Below, piece by piece: positions 15,801 to 23,847 of a stretch of 64,000 nt of DNA (position 1 is its first letter; each line of letters opens with the position of its first letter). The notes below the pieces were generated by a model. The model did not search any database. It saw only the letters and a program-made list of their open reading frames with translations, and was not told where the DNA came from. Source of the DNA: Streptomyces candidus (GTDB lineage: Bacteria > Actinomycetota > Actinomycetes > Streptomycetales > Streptomycetaceae); contig NZ_JACHEM010000011.1 in NCBI RefSeq assembly GCF_014207445.1, positions 224,485 to 288,484 on the forward strand, given 5' to 3'. The position numbers were made by a program, and so were the translations under genes.

Positions 15801-17443
15801 TCCGCCGTGCCCTCCGTTCCCGTCCCCGTTCCCGATTCTGCCTCGCCGAACTTCTGCACGCACTCCAGCGGGTGCACGGCCGGCCCCTGGAGGACCTCCC
15901 CGTCCACCCCGAACCGGGAGCCGTGGCACGGGCACTCCCAGGTGCGTTCCGCGTCGTTGAACCCGACCAGGCAACCCAGGTGCGTGCACCGCGCGGACAC
16001 CGCGTGCAACGCGCCCGTGTCGTCGCGGTGCACCGCGACGTGGCGCATCCCGTCGCGCACCACCGCGCCGCCGCCCGGCGGGATGTCCCGCACCCCGCCG
16101 TGACTCGTCAGCCGGTCGCCGACGAAGTGACCGGCGGCGGCCCCCGCCGTACGCAGCAGGGCGGGCGCCTCGCGCAGCGGGGCCAGCCGCACCGGGTCGT
16201 ACAGCTCCGCCCACTCCAGGGCCTCGTCCGGCTCCCCGTCGCCGGCGTCACCGGCGGCCTGTGCGGTGATCCGGGCGGCCAGCAGCCGTCCCGCCATCAC
16301 CCCGGCACTCATGCCCCAGCCGTTGAACCCTGCCGCCACCCAGCTGTGCCGGGCCCCCGGCCGCAGCCTGCCGACGAAGGGCACACCGTCCGTCGGCTCG
16401 TTGTCCTGGGCGGCCCAGCGGTGCGTGAACCGCACCCCGGGGAAGCGTTCGGACGTCCACCGCTCCAGCCGCGCGTACCGCTCCCCGACATCGCCCTCGC
16501 CGGGCGTGAACTTCTCCCCGGTCACGATCAGGAGCCTGCGCGCGCCGTCGTACGGGGCCGTGCGCACCGAACGGGTGGAATTCTCCGGCGTCAGGAACAT
16601 GCCGCGCGGGTCGTCCTCGGCCGGAATCGTCCCGGCCACCACCAGCTCCCGGTGCGGCTTCAGCCGGGTGAAGAGCAACGACCGGTCGAAGACGGGATAG
16701 TGCGTGGCCACCACCACTTCACGCGCCCGCACCTCCCGGTCCGCCTGTTCCTGACCGCCGCCCGCCACGGTCAGCCGGCACGGTTCGCCCTCGTGCAGCC
16801 CGGTCACCCGGGCACCCTCGACGATCCGCCCGCCGCGCCGCCGCAGGTCGGCGACCAGCGCGAGCAGGTACTTGCGCGGATGGAACTGCGCCTGGTCCTC
16901 CACCCGCACCGCCCCGGTCACCGGGAACGGCAGCCCGGTCTCCGTCACGTACGTCGCGACGAGTCCCGCCTCCCGGGCGGCCTCCGCCTCGGCGACCACG
17001 GCACGCGCCTGCTCGCCGGTCTCGCTGTAGGTGTACGCCGGGACGCGCTCGAAGTCGCAGTCGATGCCCAGTTCCTGGCACACCGACTCCACCCGGTCCA
17101 CCGCGTCCTGCTGCGAGCGGGCGTAGAGCCGCGCGGCGTCCGCGCCCCGGGTGCTCCGGACCCGCTGGTAGGCGAGCCCGTGCAGGGCGGAGAGCTTCGC
17201 GGTGGTGTGCCCGGTCACGCCGGAGGCGATCCGGTCGGCCTCCAGCAGCAGCACCGAACGTCCGGCCCGCGCCAGCTCCCAGGCCGCGCACACCCCCGCG
17301 ATGCCGCCGCCGACCACGGCGACGTCCACGACGGTGTCCGCGTCCAGGTCCGCATGCGGGGGGCCGGGGTGCTCGGAGTGCTGTACGCCATCCGGGTACT
17401 CCATCCAGTACGACCCCCAGGGGGCCGAGGAACCACTCGTCAT
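15797..17443 (-). CDS. FAD-dependent oxidase with C-terminal Rieske [2Fe-2S] domain
   Basis: A 548-residue two-domain redox protein. Residues ~35-400 are a DAO-type FAD oxidoreductase: dinucleotide-binding VAVVGGGIAGVCAAWELA, the GVTGHTTAKLSALHGL region and a C-terminal FNGWGMSAGVMAGRLLA closing motif. Residues ~455-535 form a Rieske domain with both ligand pairs, CTHLGC and CPCHGSRF. The Rieske cluster probably passes electrons from or to the flavin. AAGGAG lies before the ATG at 17443. The stop overlaps the start of the iron-enzyme gene, so the two make an operon. The substrate is unknown. Confidence 0.92.
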   Translation of the reverse strand: MTSGSSAPWGSYWMEYPDGVQHSEHPGPPHADLDADTVVDVAVVGGGIAGVCAAWELARAGRSVLLLEADRIASGVTGHTTAKLSALHGLAYQRVRSTRGADAARLYARSQQDAVDRVESVCQELGIDCDFERVPAYTYSETGEQARAVVAEAEAAREAGLVATYVTETGLPFPVTGAVRVEDQAQFHPRKYLLALVADLRRRGGRIVEGARVTGLHEGEPCRLTVAGGGQEQADREVRAREVVVATHYPVFDRSLLFTRLKPHRELVVAGTIPAEDDPRGMFLTPENSTRSVRTAPYDGARRLLIVTGEKFTPGEGDVGERYARLERWTSERFPGVRFTHRWAAQDNEPTDGVPFVGRLRPGARHSWVAAGFNGWGMSAGVMAGRLLAARITAQAAGDAGDGEPDEALEWAELYDPVRLAPLREAPALLRTAGAAAGHFVGDRLTSHGGVRDIPPGGGAVVRDGMRHVAVHRDDTGALHAVSARCTHLGCLVGFNDAERTWECPCHGSRFGVDGEVLQGPAVHPLECVQKFGEAESGTGTGTEGTAE

Positions 17444-17556
17444 CCGCTGCTCCTTGCCGTGTGCGTGCCGCTTGCCAAGCGTGTGACCGGGACGTTTGAG
17501 CCAAGACCCGGTGCGGGGGCCGTTTTGCCCCGGGCTCTGCGAGGTACCCGCGTCGC

Positions 17557-18222
17557 ATGCGCCTACACGGAACACGCCTCCTGAGACCACCCGGTGTGTA
17601 CGCCCCGCAGGAGGACACCCGCCTACTGGCGCGTGCCGTCCGCGACGAGCCTCGCACCCCCGGCGCCGTCGTGCTCGACGTCTGCACCGGCACGGGGGCA
17701 CTCGCCCTGACCGCAGCCGCACACGGTGCCGCTCACGTCACCGCCGTCGACCTGTCGCGCAGAGCCGTCCTCGCGGCCCGGTGGAACGCCCGGCTGCGAG
17801 GACTCCCCGTCCGGGCCGTCCGCGGCTCCCTGCTGTCCGCGGTACCCGGCCGCACCTTCGACCTGATCCTGTCCAACCCGCCGTACGTGCCGACCCCGGG
17901 CCCGCTGCCCTCCGGCGGTGCCGAGCGCGCCTGGCGGGCCGGTGAGGACGGCCGGGCCGTCCTCGACGAACTGTGCGAGGGGGCGCCCGCGGCCCTGCGT
18001 CCCGGCGGGGTGCTGCTCGTGGTGCACTCGGCGCTCTGCGGCACCGAGCGCACCGTCGAGATGCTCCGCGAGAGCGGCCTGAGCACCCGTGTCGTCGACC
18101 GGGAGATAGTCCCGTACGGACCCGTCATGCGGCGGCACGCCCGCTGGCTGGAGGAACGAGGCCTGGTCGAACCGGGCGTACAGAAGGAAGAACTGGTGGT
18201 GATCCGTGCCGAACGCGCATGA
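17557..18222 (+). CDS. HemK2/MTQ2-type class I methyltransferase
   Basis: A 221-residue SAM-dependent methyltransferase. Motif I is VLDVCTGTGALALTAA near residues 39-54, the acidic ribose-binding residue follows in TAVDLSRRAV, and the catalytic NPPY is in LILSNPPYVPTPGP. NPPY methyltransferases modify glutamine, adenine or similar amide nitrogens; this one may modify a protein or small substrate. The ATG at 17557 opens the plus-strand arm of the divergent iron/redox module. It overlaps the CDGSH gene by 17 bases, so they are translationally coupled. Confidence 0.88.
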   Translation: MRLHGTRLLRPPGVYAPQEDTRLLARAVRDEPRTPGAVVLDVCTGTGALALTAAAHGAAHVTAVDLSRRAVLAARWNARLRGLPVRAVRGSLLSAVPGRTFDLILSNPPYVPTPGPLPSGGAERAWRAGEDGRAVLDELCEGAPAALRPGGVLLVVHSALCGTERTVEMLRESGLSTRVVDREIVPYGPVMRRHARWLEERGLVEPGVQKEELVVIRAERA

Positions 18223-18568
18223 AGCCGACGCAACCGTCGGCCCCGAACCGGCAGCGCCCCCGCCCGGCCCCGCCCAGGGCCCCGCGCCCGACGCGCACAC
18301 GCCCGGCGCGGTCCCCGGACCCGCGCCCGGCGCACCGACGCCCGAACCCGCCCCCACCGGCCGGGAGGTGCGCCGCGTGACCATCGACCCGCAGGGCCCG
18401 CTGCTGGTGGAGGGCCCCGTCGAAGTCGCTCTGCCCGACGGCGGGACGGCGCGCTCCGACCGCTTCGTGGTCGCCGTGTGCACCTGCCGTCGCAGCCGGA
18501 GCTACCCCTGGTGCGACACCAGCCACCGCCGCAGGACCCGGAAGCCGTCCCGGGACGCGACGGACTGA
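18206..18568 (+). CDS. CDGSH-type iron-sulfur protein
   Basis: A 120-residue protein with a Pro/Ala-rich N-terminal half (residues ~1-52) that looks disordered and a C-terminal mitoNEET-like CDGSH domain. The cluster ligands follow the C-x-C-...-P-x-C-D-x2-H pattern in CTCRRSRSYPWCDTSH. Such domains bind a redox-active 2Fe-2S cluster with three Cys and one His and shuttle electrons or clusters. The GTG at 18206 lies within the methyltransferase's end. The presence of an iron-sulfur carrier beside a Rieske oxidase and an iron enzyme suggests shared redox work. Confidence 0.87.
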   Translation: MPNAHEADATVGPEPAAPPPGPAQGPAPDAHTPGAVPGPAPGAPTPEPAPTGREVRRVTIDPQGPLLVEGPVEVALPDGGTARSDRFVVAVCTCRRSRSYPWCDTSHRRRTRKPSRDATD

Positions 18569-18640
18569 CAAAGAGCGGAAGGACGAGACATCAACGACGC
18601 GAGTACCGGCCGCAGCCACCCGGGCGACCCCCGCATCCGC

Positions 18641-19507
18641 GTGGGGACGTGCTCCTGGACCGACCCCGCCCTGGTCTCCAGCGGCTGGTACCCGCCCGGT
18701 GCACGAGGGGCCGAAGGACGCCTGCGGCACTACGCCACCCGCTTCCCCGTCGTCGAGGCCGACAGCACCTTCTACGCGCTGCCCTCCGAGCGGGTCGCCA
18801 AGCTGTGGGCACAGCGCACCCCCGACGGCTTCCTCTTCGACGTCAAGGCGTACGCCCTGCTGACCGGACACAGTGCCGCCACCTCCGCACTCCCAGCCCA
18901 CCTGCGGTACGCGGCCCAAGGCAGAAACCGCATACGCCCCCGCGACCTGACCCCCGACCTGCTCGACGAGGTGTGGCGGCTGTTCCACGAGGGGATAGCC
19001 CCGCTGCGCGAGACCGGCCGTCTGGGCAGCGTGCTGTTCCAGTTCTCGCCCTGGTTCCGCCCGGAGGCCCGCTCACTGGCGTACCTGGCGGAGTGCGGGC
19101 GACGCGCCGAGGTGCCGATCAGCGTGGAGTTCCGCCATCCCGGCTGGTTCGCCCCGGAACGGCTTCCGGAAACCCTCGCCTTCCTGCGCGAGCACCGCAT
19201 GCCGCTGGTCGCCGTCGACACCGCGCAGGACCTCCCCCAGTCGATGCCCCCCGTCGCCGAGGCGACCTCCGAGGACCTGGCGGTCGTACGCTTCCACGGC
19301 CGCAGCCCGCAGTGGGGGACCGGCAGCAAGGAGGACAGCTACCGCCACCGCTACACCCGGGAGGAGCTGCTCCCCTGGGTGCCGCGCATCCGCACCCTCT
19401 CGGCACGCGCCGCCCGGGTCCACGTCCTGTTCAACAACTGCTGTGCGGAGGCCTCCGTGCGGGCGGCCGAGACGATGGCCGGACTCCTCGGCGAGGAGGA
19501 GGCCTGA
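18641..19507 (+). CDS. DUF72 family protein (TIM-barrel, YecE-like)
   Basis: A 288-residue DUF72 protein, predicted TIM barrel, function unknown. It shows the family hallmarks VGTCSWTDP, EADSTFYALPS, FLFDVKAYALLTGH, GSVLFQFSPWFRP, EFRHPGWF and a C-terminal FNNC. The first good start is GTG at 18641, but this omits the first beta strand that DUF72 members normally have. In frame upstream the protein-like sequence INDASTGRSHPGDPRIR continues to an ATC at 18590 preceded by GGAAGGA at proper spacing, so the true start may be that rare ATC codon. It probably follows the CDGSH gene in one transcript. Confidence 0.85.
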   Translation: MGTCSWTDPALVSSGWYPPGARGAEGRLRHYATRFPVVEADSTFYALPSERVAKLWAQRTPDGFLFDVKAYALLTGHSAATSALPAHLRYAAQGRNRIRPRDLTPDLLDEVWRLFHEGIAPLRETGRLGSVLFQFSPWFRPEARSLAYLAECGRRAEVPISVEFRHPGWFAPERLPETLAFLREHRMPLVAVDTAQDLPQSMPPVAEATSEDLAVVRFHGRSPQWGTGSKEDSYRHRYTREELLPWVPRIRTLSARAARVHVLFNNCCAEASVRAAETMAGLLGEEEA

Positions 19508-19536
19508 CCCGCGCCCCTTCCCGTTCCTGCCACACG

Positions 19537-19694
19537 AACAAGGGCCGGCGGCTCATCACCAACCAGCTCAACCACGAGCGCGTCACCGTCGCCGCCCACG
19601 GAACGACCGCGGTCCCAGGCCCTGCACGACGTGCAACGCTGGGCCATGGCCACCCAGCTCGCCGACGGCCCGTCGCGTCATCGACCTGGGCTGA
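19537..19694 (+). pseudogene. Remnant of an acyl-CoA dehydrogenase gene
   Basis: A short piece of acyl-CoA dehydrogenase survives in three frames. Frame one reads NKGRRLITNQLNHERVTVAA, a conserved helix of actinobacterial acyl-CoA dehydrogenases. A shift near 19600 continues as ALHDVQRWAMATQLADG, and a second shift near 19672 as RRVIDLG then a stop. The N- and C-terminal parts are absent. It lies between the DUF72 gene and the convergent ArsR-type gene. Identification rests on my recognition of the family motif and its order. Confidence 0.7.
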
Positions 19695-19723
19695 GTACGA
19701 GGCCGCCCCGCCCGCCCGCACAG

Positions 19724-20731
19724 CTACGAGGCGTTCCCCCGCGAGGCCGCGCGGAGGACCGAGGCGCCCGCGGGGGTCAGGGTGTGCAGCACCGATGTGG
19801 CGTGCCGGCTGCTGGTGATGAGCCCGGCGTCACGCAGCGCCGTGGCGTGCCGACTGGCGGACGCCGCGGAGACCCCTGCCGCCCGGGCGATCTCCCCCGT
19901 CGTCGCCCCGTCGGCGGCCGCGCACAGGGCCATCGCCCGGGTCCGCCCCAGGAGCGCGGCCAGAGGCACGGTCGGGTCGTCGGCGAGCCGGGGGTCCGGG
20001 GGCGGGGCGTCGGCGCCCCGGAGCACCGGATAGCACAGCACGGGAGGCAGCTCCGGATCGGCGAGGCTGTTGGGGGTGCGCCAGCAGAAGTACGTGGGGA
20101 CGAGCGTCAGACCGCGCCCGTCCAGCCGCAGGTCCCGGTGGGACGCCGGGTAATCGACGTGCAGCACGGGCCGTTCCCAGCGCATCGGCGGGCCCGCACC
20201 GCCGAGCAGACCGTCGACGCCGTCGTGCACGAACCCGCGGCAGCGCAACATCCGTTCGGCGTCGAAACGGGCTCGGATCCCCTCGGCGTACGGGGCGATC
20301 CCGGCCTCGTGGTAGGCGCGCAGCACCCGTACGAGTTCCCTGCGTTCGTCCAGTTCGGTGAGGCGCGCCGCCCACGGGGGCGCCCCGACCCGGCGGGCGA
20401 GCGTGGCCACCTCCCGCGACACCCGCCGCGCGGAGGTCGCGAGGATCGTGTCGAGGCCCGCGTCGAGACCCTCGACGCCCGGCCCCCGGGTGAGGAAGTC
20501 GGGGAAGTAGGACGCGCGGGGGAAGAGCGGCAGAAGAATGGTCCGCAGGGCACGGTCGAGTCCCTGCTCCCGCAGCCGGACGCGGACGGTTCTGTGCCAG
20601 TCGGCGTACGCCCAGCGGCCGGCCCGGGTCTGGAAGCGGTGCAGGCTGGTGGCGATCTCCCAGAGCGGATTCGGCGCGGCGGCGACCCTGACGGCGCCCA
20701 GGTCGGCGTCCTGGAAGTGGATGCGGAGCAT
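19724..20731 (-). CDS. ArsR-type winged-helix transcriptional regulator with N-terminal DUF5937-like region
   Basis: A 335-residue regulator. The first ~240 residues form a region starting MLRIHFQDADLGAVRVA, typical of a Streptomyces family with an uncharacterised N-terminal sensor domain. The C-terminal ~90 residues hold a winged HTH (TTGEIARAAGVSAASASRHATALRDAGLITSSR). The ATG at 20731 gives the family start; the stop is TAG. It is divergent from the secreted SH3-like gene across 143 bases. Targets unknown. Confidence 0.83.
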   Translation of the reverse strand: MLRIHFQDADLGAVRVAAAPNPLWEIATSLHRFQTRAGRWAYADWHRTVRVRLREQGLDRALRTILLPLFPRASYFPDFLTRGPGVEGLDAGLDTILATSARRVSREVATLARRVGAPPWAARLTELDERRELVRVLRAYHEAGIAPYAEGIRARFDAERMLRCRGFVHDGVDGLLGGAGPPMRWERPVLHVDYPASHRDLRLDGRGLTLVPTYFCWRTPNSLADPELPPVLCYPVLRGADAPPPDPRLADDPTVPLAALLGRTRAMALCAAADGATTGEIARAAGVSAASASRHATALRDAGLITSSRHATSVLHTLTPAGASVLRAASRGNAS

Positions 20732-20874
20732 CTTGTTCCCCCCTGTGGACTCAGCTTTTACGGTGAGCCGGAACATCATGGCCGAGGGTGCCGGAGACCC
20801 GTCATGGTTGGCCGACAGCCCAGTTCGGTGGGCGTGTCCGCACCATCGGGAACCATGACGCAGGAGGATTTGGC

Positions 20875-21285
20875 ATGCGAACTCTCATCACGCGTATGGC
20901 AGTTGCGGTAGGAGCCGGGGCGATGCTCTTCGTGGGAATGCTGGGCACGGTCGGTGCCGCGCCGGCCCTCGCCGCCCCGCAGCAGACACATGCCGCACCG
21001 GTGGCGGAGCAGGCCCAGGTGAAGGCCACGTACAGCCGTAAGGTCTGGAAGACCGTGAACCACCGGGTCTCGGCGCACGGAGACTCCACGCTGATAGGCA
21101 AGCTCTACGCGAACACCTATTACACGGTGAGTTGCTGGAGGACCGGCGAGTCGGTGACCGCCGAGGGCACCACCAACAACGTGTGGATATATGCGAAAAA
21201 CAGCAACGGGCGCTGGGGCTACGCCAGCGCGATCTACTTCTCGGGCAACAAGTACGCGGACCTGCCGCTGTCCGCCCGGTGCTAG
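20875..21285 (+). CDS. Small secreted SH3-like domain protein
   Basis: A 136-residue exported protein. Residues 1-36 are a classical signal peptide ending ALAAPQQ. The mature part (about 90 residues, starting near YSRKVWKTVNHRVSAHGDST) resembles a bacterial SH3-like module: two short beta pairs, one Cys pair and a C-terminal WGYASAIYFSGNKYADLP. Such domains bind cell-wall peptides. AGGAGG lies 8 bases before the ATG at 20875. It is followed by two hairpin terminators, so it is monocistronic. Confidence 0.82.
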   Translation: MRTLITRMAVAVGAGAMLFVGMLGTVGAAPALAAPQQTHAAPVAEQAQVKATYSRKVWKTVNHRVSAHGDSTLIGKLYANTYYTVSCWRTGESVTAEGTTNNVWIYAKNSNGRWGYASAIYFSGNKYADLPLSARC

Positions 21286-21289
21286 TCCG

Positions 21290-21327
21290 GTCTCACCGGC
21301 GGCTCCGGGGGGTACCGCCGGTGAGAC
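21290..21327 (+). terminator. First of two tandem hairpin terminators
   Basis: A perfect 13-bp inverted repeat (arm GTCTCACCGGCGG, 12-base loop) begins 4 bases after the SH3-like gene's stop codon. Confidence 0.85.
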
Positions 21328-21328
21328 T

Positions 21329-21367
21329 GGGGGCGAAGTCCCGTGCGGTGCGCGGCACTTCGCCCCC
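21329..21367 (+). terminator. Second tandem hairpin terminator
   Basis: A perfect 11-bp inverted repeat (arm GGGGGCGAAGT, 17-base loop) directly follows the first hairpin, followed by TTG. Together they should insulate the lyase gene from read-through. Confidence 0.75.
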
Positions 21368-21649
21368 TTGCGTCGTGGTGGGGGCAGTCCTGTGTGAGAC
21401 GTCCGGAGAGCGGCAGGTTCTGCCGCGGTACGTCCTCGGCGAAGAGTCCGGCGATCCGGCGAAGAACCCGAATCCGTCGGCGGGAAACCCCTGCGACCGC
21501 GGGCACGTCGATCCGTCGGACGGGAACGCTCCCAAAGCGCGGGGTGTGCAGCATCACGCAGTGTCATCGCCCGGCAGGTGGCTGTCAATCGGGGGACCGG
21601 AAAAGTCACGGATTCAAACGCCACCCAACATCAAAGTGCGACAGACTCC
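21368..21649 (+). other. Intergenic region before the lyase promoter, no gene seen
   Basis: About 280 bases between the tandem terminators and the lyase promoter. I find no coding frame with a ribosome site and no clear repeat. Confidence 0.4.
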
Positions 21650-21678
21650 TTGACCGGTCGTCGGCGGCTTCCTACGCT
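21650..21678 (+). promoter_or_regulatory. Vegetative-type promoter of the rhamnogalacturonan lyase gene
   Basis: TTGACC at 21650-21655 and TACGCT at 21673-21678 are separated by 17 bases, a good match to the major-sigma pattern. The start point would fall near 21685, directly at the operator described next. Confidence 0.6.
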
Positions 21679-21687
21679 CGCAGCCCG

Positions 21688-21701
21688 TGGGAGCGTTCCC
21701 A
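21688..21701 (+). promoter_or_regulatory. CebR/LacI-type operator
   Basis: TGGGAGCGTTCCCA differs at one position from the 14-bp CebR palindrome TGGGAGCGCTCCCA that controls sugar-polymer genes in Streptomyces. It sits about 10-24 bases downstream of the -10 box, where a LacI-family repressor would block transcription. Which repressor binds is inference. Confidence 0.6.
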
Positions 21702-21791
21702 TACCTCCCATGCCGCTCATGTCCGCGGGCAATCGCCTTCGCGATGTCCGCGGGCAGCCGCGTTCGCGCACCCCCACAACCGGAGGTCACC

Positions 21792-23693
21792 GTGACCGAC
21801 GCACATCGGAGCCGCCGCAGGACCCGCTCCGTCTTCCGCGCACGAAGACGGCCGAGGAGCAGGCTGATGCACGGAGTCACCGCCGCGGCGCTGGCCCTCT
21901 CCGCGCTCGCCGTGCTGCCGCACACCGCACAAGCGGCCGACGCACGGCAGGTGGAGCGCCTCGACCGCGGGCTGACCAGCACCCACACCGGCAGCGGGAA
22001 CCTGGTGTCGTGGCGCTGGCTCGCCACCGACCCCGACCACGTGGCGTTCAACGTCTACCGGGGTACCGCCAAGCTCAACTCCTCGCCGCTCACCGCATCG
22101 ACGAACTACTTCGACGCGGGCGCCGTGAACTCGGCCGACTACACGGTCCGCGCGGTGGTGGGAGGCGTCGAGCAGCCCGCCTCCGAGCGGGCGCTGCAGT
22201 TCCGCTCCGGACATCTGGACGTGCCGCTCTCCCCGCCGGCCGGGGGCACCACCCCGGACGGGGTCGCGTACACCTACGAGGCCAACGACGCGTCCGTGGG
22301 CGACCTCGACGGCGACGGCAGGCTCGACCTGGTCCTGAAGTGGCAGCCGACCAACGCCAAGGACAACTCGCAGTCGGGCCACACCGGCAACACGATCGTC
22401 GACGGCATACGCCTCGACGGCACCCGGCTGTGGCGCGTCGACCTGGGCCGCAACATCCGCTCGGGCGCGCACTACACGCAGTTCCAGGTCTACGACTACG
22501 ACGGCGACGGGCGCGCCGAGGTCGCCATGAAGACGGCCGACGGCACCCGGGACGGCACGGGGACGGTGATCGGCAACTCCTCGGCCGACCACCGCAACGC
22601 CGGGGGATACGTCCTGTCCGGGCCCGAGTTCCTGACCATGTTCCACGGACAGACCGGCCGGGCGATGGGCACGGTGGACTATGTGCCCGCCCGCGGCACG
22701 GTCTCCTCCTGGGGCGACTCCTACGGCAACCGTGTCGACCGCTTCCTCGCGGGCACCGCCTATCTGGACGGCGCCCGTCCGTCCCTGATCATGGCCCGCG
22801 GCTACTACACCCGCACCGTCGTCGCCGCATGGGACTGGCGCGACGGCCGGTTCACCCGCCGCTGGACCTTCGACACCAACTCCTCCACCAACGCGGGCCG
22901 GGGCTACGACGGCCAGGGCAACCACAGCCTGTCGATCGCGGACGTCGACGGCGACGGCCGGGACGAGATCGTCTACGGTGCGATGACCGTCGACGACAAC
23001 GGCGCCGGGCTGTGGACGAACAGGCTCGGCCACGGCGACGCGGGCCACGTCGGCGACCTCGACCCCTCCCGGCCGGGCCTGGAGTACTTCAAGGTCTCCG
23101 AGGACAAGAGCAGGCCCGGTTCGTGGCTGGCCGACGCGCGTACCGGCCGGGTCCTGTGGCAGACCGCCTCCGGCGCCGACAACGGCCGCGGCGTCGCCGC
23201 CGACGTCCACGCGGGCAGCCCCGGTGCGGAAGCATGGTCCGCCGCAGACTCGACCCTGCGCTCGGCCACCGGCACCGCCCTGGGCCGGAAACCCTCCAGC
23301 GCCAACTTCCTCTCCTGGTGGGACGGCGACCCCGTCCGCGAACTCCTCGACGGCACCCGCATCGACAAATACGGCACCTCGGGCGACACCCGTCTCCTCA
23401 CCGCCTCCGGCGTCTCCTCCAACAACGGCACCAAGGCCACCCCGGCCCTCTCCGGCGACATCCTCGGCGACTGGCGCGAGGAAGTCGTCTGGCGTACGGC
23501 GGACAACCGCGCCCTGCGCATTCACTCGACGCCCCATCAGACGGGCACCCGTATCACCACACTGCTTCACGACACCCAGTACCGCACCGCCCTGGCCTGG
23601 CAGAACACCGCCTACAACCAGCCCCCGCACCCCAGCTTCTTCCTGGGCGCCGGCATGCCCGCCGCGCCACGCCCCACCGTGCACACCCCCTGA
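21792..23693 (+). CDS. Secreted rhamnogalacturonan lyase, polysaccharide lyase family 11
   Basis: A 633-residue exported enzyme that cleaves rhamnogalacturonan-I, the branched part of pectin. A basic start and hydrophobic segment ending AAALALSALAVLPHTAQAADA form the signal peptide. The mature protein shows the PL11 order: an N-terminal beta domain (MVSWRWLA-like VSWRWLATDP), then a propeller with Asp-rich calcium-loop motifs (DLDGDGRLDLVLKW, DYDGDGRAEVAMKT, DVDGDGRDEIVYGAM) and a closing LLHDTQYRTALAWQNTAYNQPPHPS. GTG at 21792 has GGAGG 5 bases upstream. No carbohydrate-binding module is attached. Probably repressed through the upstream operator. Confidence 0.93.
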   Translation: MTDAHRSRRRTRSVFRARRRPRSRLMHGVTAAALALSALAVLPHTAQAADARQVERLDRGLTSTHTGSGNLVSWRWLATDPDHVAFNVYRGTAKLNSSPLTASTNYFDAGAVNSADYTVRAVVGGVEQPASERALQFRSGHLDVPLSPPAGGTTPDGVAYTYEANDASVGDLDGDGRLDLVLKWQPTNAKDNSQSGHTGNTIVDGIRLDGTRLWRVDLGRNIRSGAHYTQFQVYDYDGDGRAEVAMKTADGTRDGTGTVIGNSSADHRNAGGYVLSGPEFLTMFHGQTGRAMGTVDYVPARGTVSSWGDSYGNRVDRFLAGTAYLDGARPSLIMARGYYTRTVVAAWDWRDGRFTRRWTFDTNSSTNAGRGYDGQGNHSLSIADVDGDGRDEIVYGAMTVDDNGAGLWTNRLGHGDAGHVGDLDPSRPGLEYFKVSEDKSRPGSWLADARTGRVLWQTASGADNGRGVAADVHAGSPGAEAWSAADSTLRSATGTALGRKPSSANFLSWWDGDPVRELLDGTRIDKYGTSGDTRLLTASGVSSNNGTKATPALSGDILGDWREEVVWRTADNRALRIHSTPHQTGTRITTLLHDTQYRTALAWQNTAYNQPPHPSFFLGAGMPAAPRPTVHTP

Positions 23694-23847
23694 CCACCAC
23701 ACCTCGCAAACATCGCACCCCCGCCCCACCCGCTGCCCCGGGCACCCCGGGCGGCGCGTGGGGCGGCAGCCCCGCACCCCTGACCGAGCAGGCCCACCCC
23801 GCGCCCGCCCCTCGGCATGCTGCCTGAACGGCGTTAGCGTGATCGGT

